DNA from: Saprospiraceae bacterium
GTDB taxonomy: Bacteria; Bacteroidota; Bacteroidia; Chitinophagales; Saprospiraceae
DNA: 52,594 nucleotides
Assembly (NCBI GenBank): GCA_020629615.1
Contig: JAHDCZ010000006.1
Location: 4,495-57,088, forward strand
Direction: 5' to 3'
Shown: positions 52,116 through 52,594 of the stretch, one piece after another
Numbering within the stretch: position 1 is the stretch's first letter
Layout: every line of letters starts with the position of its first letter
The notes under the pieces: generated by a model
Database searches by the model: none
Told to the model about the DNA's origin: nothing
The model's input: only the letters and a program-made list of their open reading frames with translations
Made by a program: the position numbers and the translations under genes

Positions 52116-52594
52116 TCAAATAAAATGATTAATAAATCCTTTTTTTCTAGATTGGGCTATATCAAGTTCTTTTCCTGAAGTAAGTGTAAGAGTGGCAGTT
52201 TTCCCTTTGGTATATTTTGTAACAAATTCCAAATTGACAATAGTTGATCGGTGTATTCTATAAAAACCTTGATCTTTTAAATTCTCTTCGTAAAACTTGA
52301 GCTTTCGGCAAGCCATTAATGATTTTTTTTCAATTCGATGGATGATGGAAAAATTGTCATCTGCTTCGATATACAAAACCTCTTCTGTTGGAACTATTTC
52401 AAATCCATTAATCAATGGAATTACTATTTTGGATATTCGACTCCCTTTGATATTTTGAAGGAGAATCTGCGTATTATTCCATTGTTCATCTTCTTTGATT
52501 TTTGAAATTGTTTGTTCAATTGCTTGTTCCAAATCTTCTATATCCAAGGGTTTTAGAAGGTATTGTACGGAAGTAAGTTTTAAAGCTTGGAGTG
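52116..52594 (-). CDS. LytTR response regulator, N-terminus outside the window
   Basis: The last 159 codons of a two-component response regulator. The frame stays open to the window edge. Its first residues in view, VQYLLKPLD, are the end of a receiver domain with the conserved Lys-Pro pair, followed by an alpha-5 helix and a LytTR DNA-binding domain (about the last 105 residues; LYIEADDNFSIIHR, FYRIHRSTIVNLEFV). The phosphorylated Asp is beyond the edge. LytTR regulators in Bacteroidota often act with membrane histidine kinases on surface polysaccharide or envelope genes. It may control the two lipoproteins downstream. Confidence 0.9.
   Translation of the reverse strand, partial: LQALKLTSVQYLLKPLDIEDLEQAIEQTISKIKEDEQWNNTQILLQNIKGSRISKIVIPLINGFEIVPTEEVLYIEADDNFSIIHRIEKKSLMACRKLKFYEENLKDQGFYRIHRSTIVNLEFVTKYTKGKTATLTLTSGKELDIAQSRKKGFINHFI

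Overview
The window looks like chromosome from a Bacteroidota bacterium, most likely a marine or environmental Saprospiria/Flavobacteriia relative. The basis is indirect: AT-rich DNA, promoters fitting the Bacteroidota TTG / TAnnTTTG pattern, type IX secretion C-terminal domains (type A at 39512-40183, type B 'gliding motility' domain at 45929-47998), many lipoproteins and PorT-like barrels, and the long urocanase form. No rRNA, tRNA, CRISPR array or prophage was seen.

Layout. 1-4856: possible frameshifted membrane gene at the left edge, SulP transporter, DUF1569 protein, MoxR ATPase with its VWA partner. 5073-8846: operon of lipoprotein, ECF sigma factor and membrane-anchored barrel protein. 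8885-14473: PadR regulator and HAAS membrane protein with operator-like repeats that recur before a serine hydrolase gene, then a secreted LRR/TPR protein. 14490-17819: small TfoX-like protein, FemAB-like acyltransferase and a duplicated lipoprotein + beta-barrel gene pair. 18190-23516: sigma factor and membrane-spanning anti-sigma-like TPR protein, convergent with an operon of subtilase lipoprotein and TPR-CHAT protease. 23610-26778: bestrophin, then an accessory insertion in which a RES/Xre toxin-antitoxin pair sits in what looks like an integron gene cassette with an attC-like site. 26795-36011: NTF2-like protein, CocE hydrolase, GNAT, urocanase, acylphosphatase, a Cys/Lys-rich secreted protein, an HTH regulator and PurU. 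36053-39202: NosR/NapH-like iron-sulfur membrane protein with a FAD oxidoreductase. 39512-49891: mostly core genes (queD, holB, ricT, lpdA, rsmI, lptC, CNNM/CorC) plus two T9SS cargo proteins. 49993-52594: paralogous lipoproteins and the end of a LytTR response regulator.

The two most interesting loci are these. (1) The sigma / anti-sigma-like / TPR-CHAT / S8 module has intact catalytic residues in both proteases and a membrane protein exposing a TPR domain to the compartment where both proteases should sit. It could be a proteolysis-controlled transcription switch, loosely parallel to type III-E CRISPR, where a TPR-CHAT protease acts on a sigma-factor partner. (2) The RES/Xre cassette: its 5' end and the R'' box of the attC-like site are perfect 10-base complements, and the hairpin between has a central spacer and extrahelical bases, as attC sites do. 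No integrase lies in the window.

All assignments come from reading motifs and context; no database search was possible.
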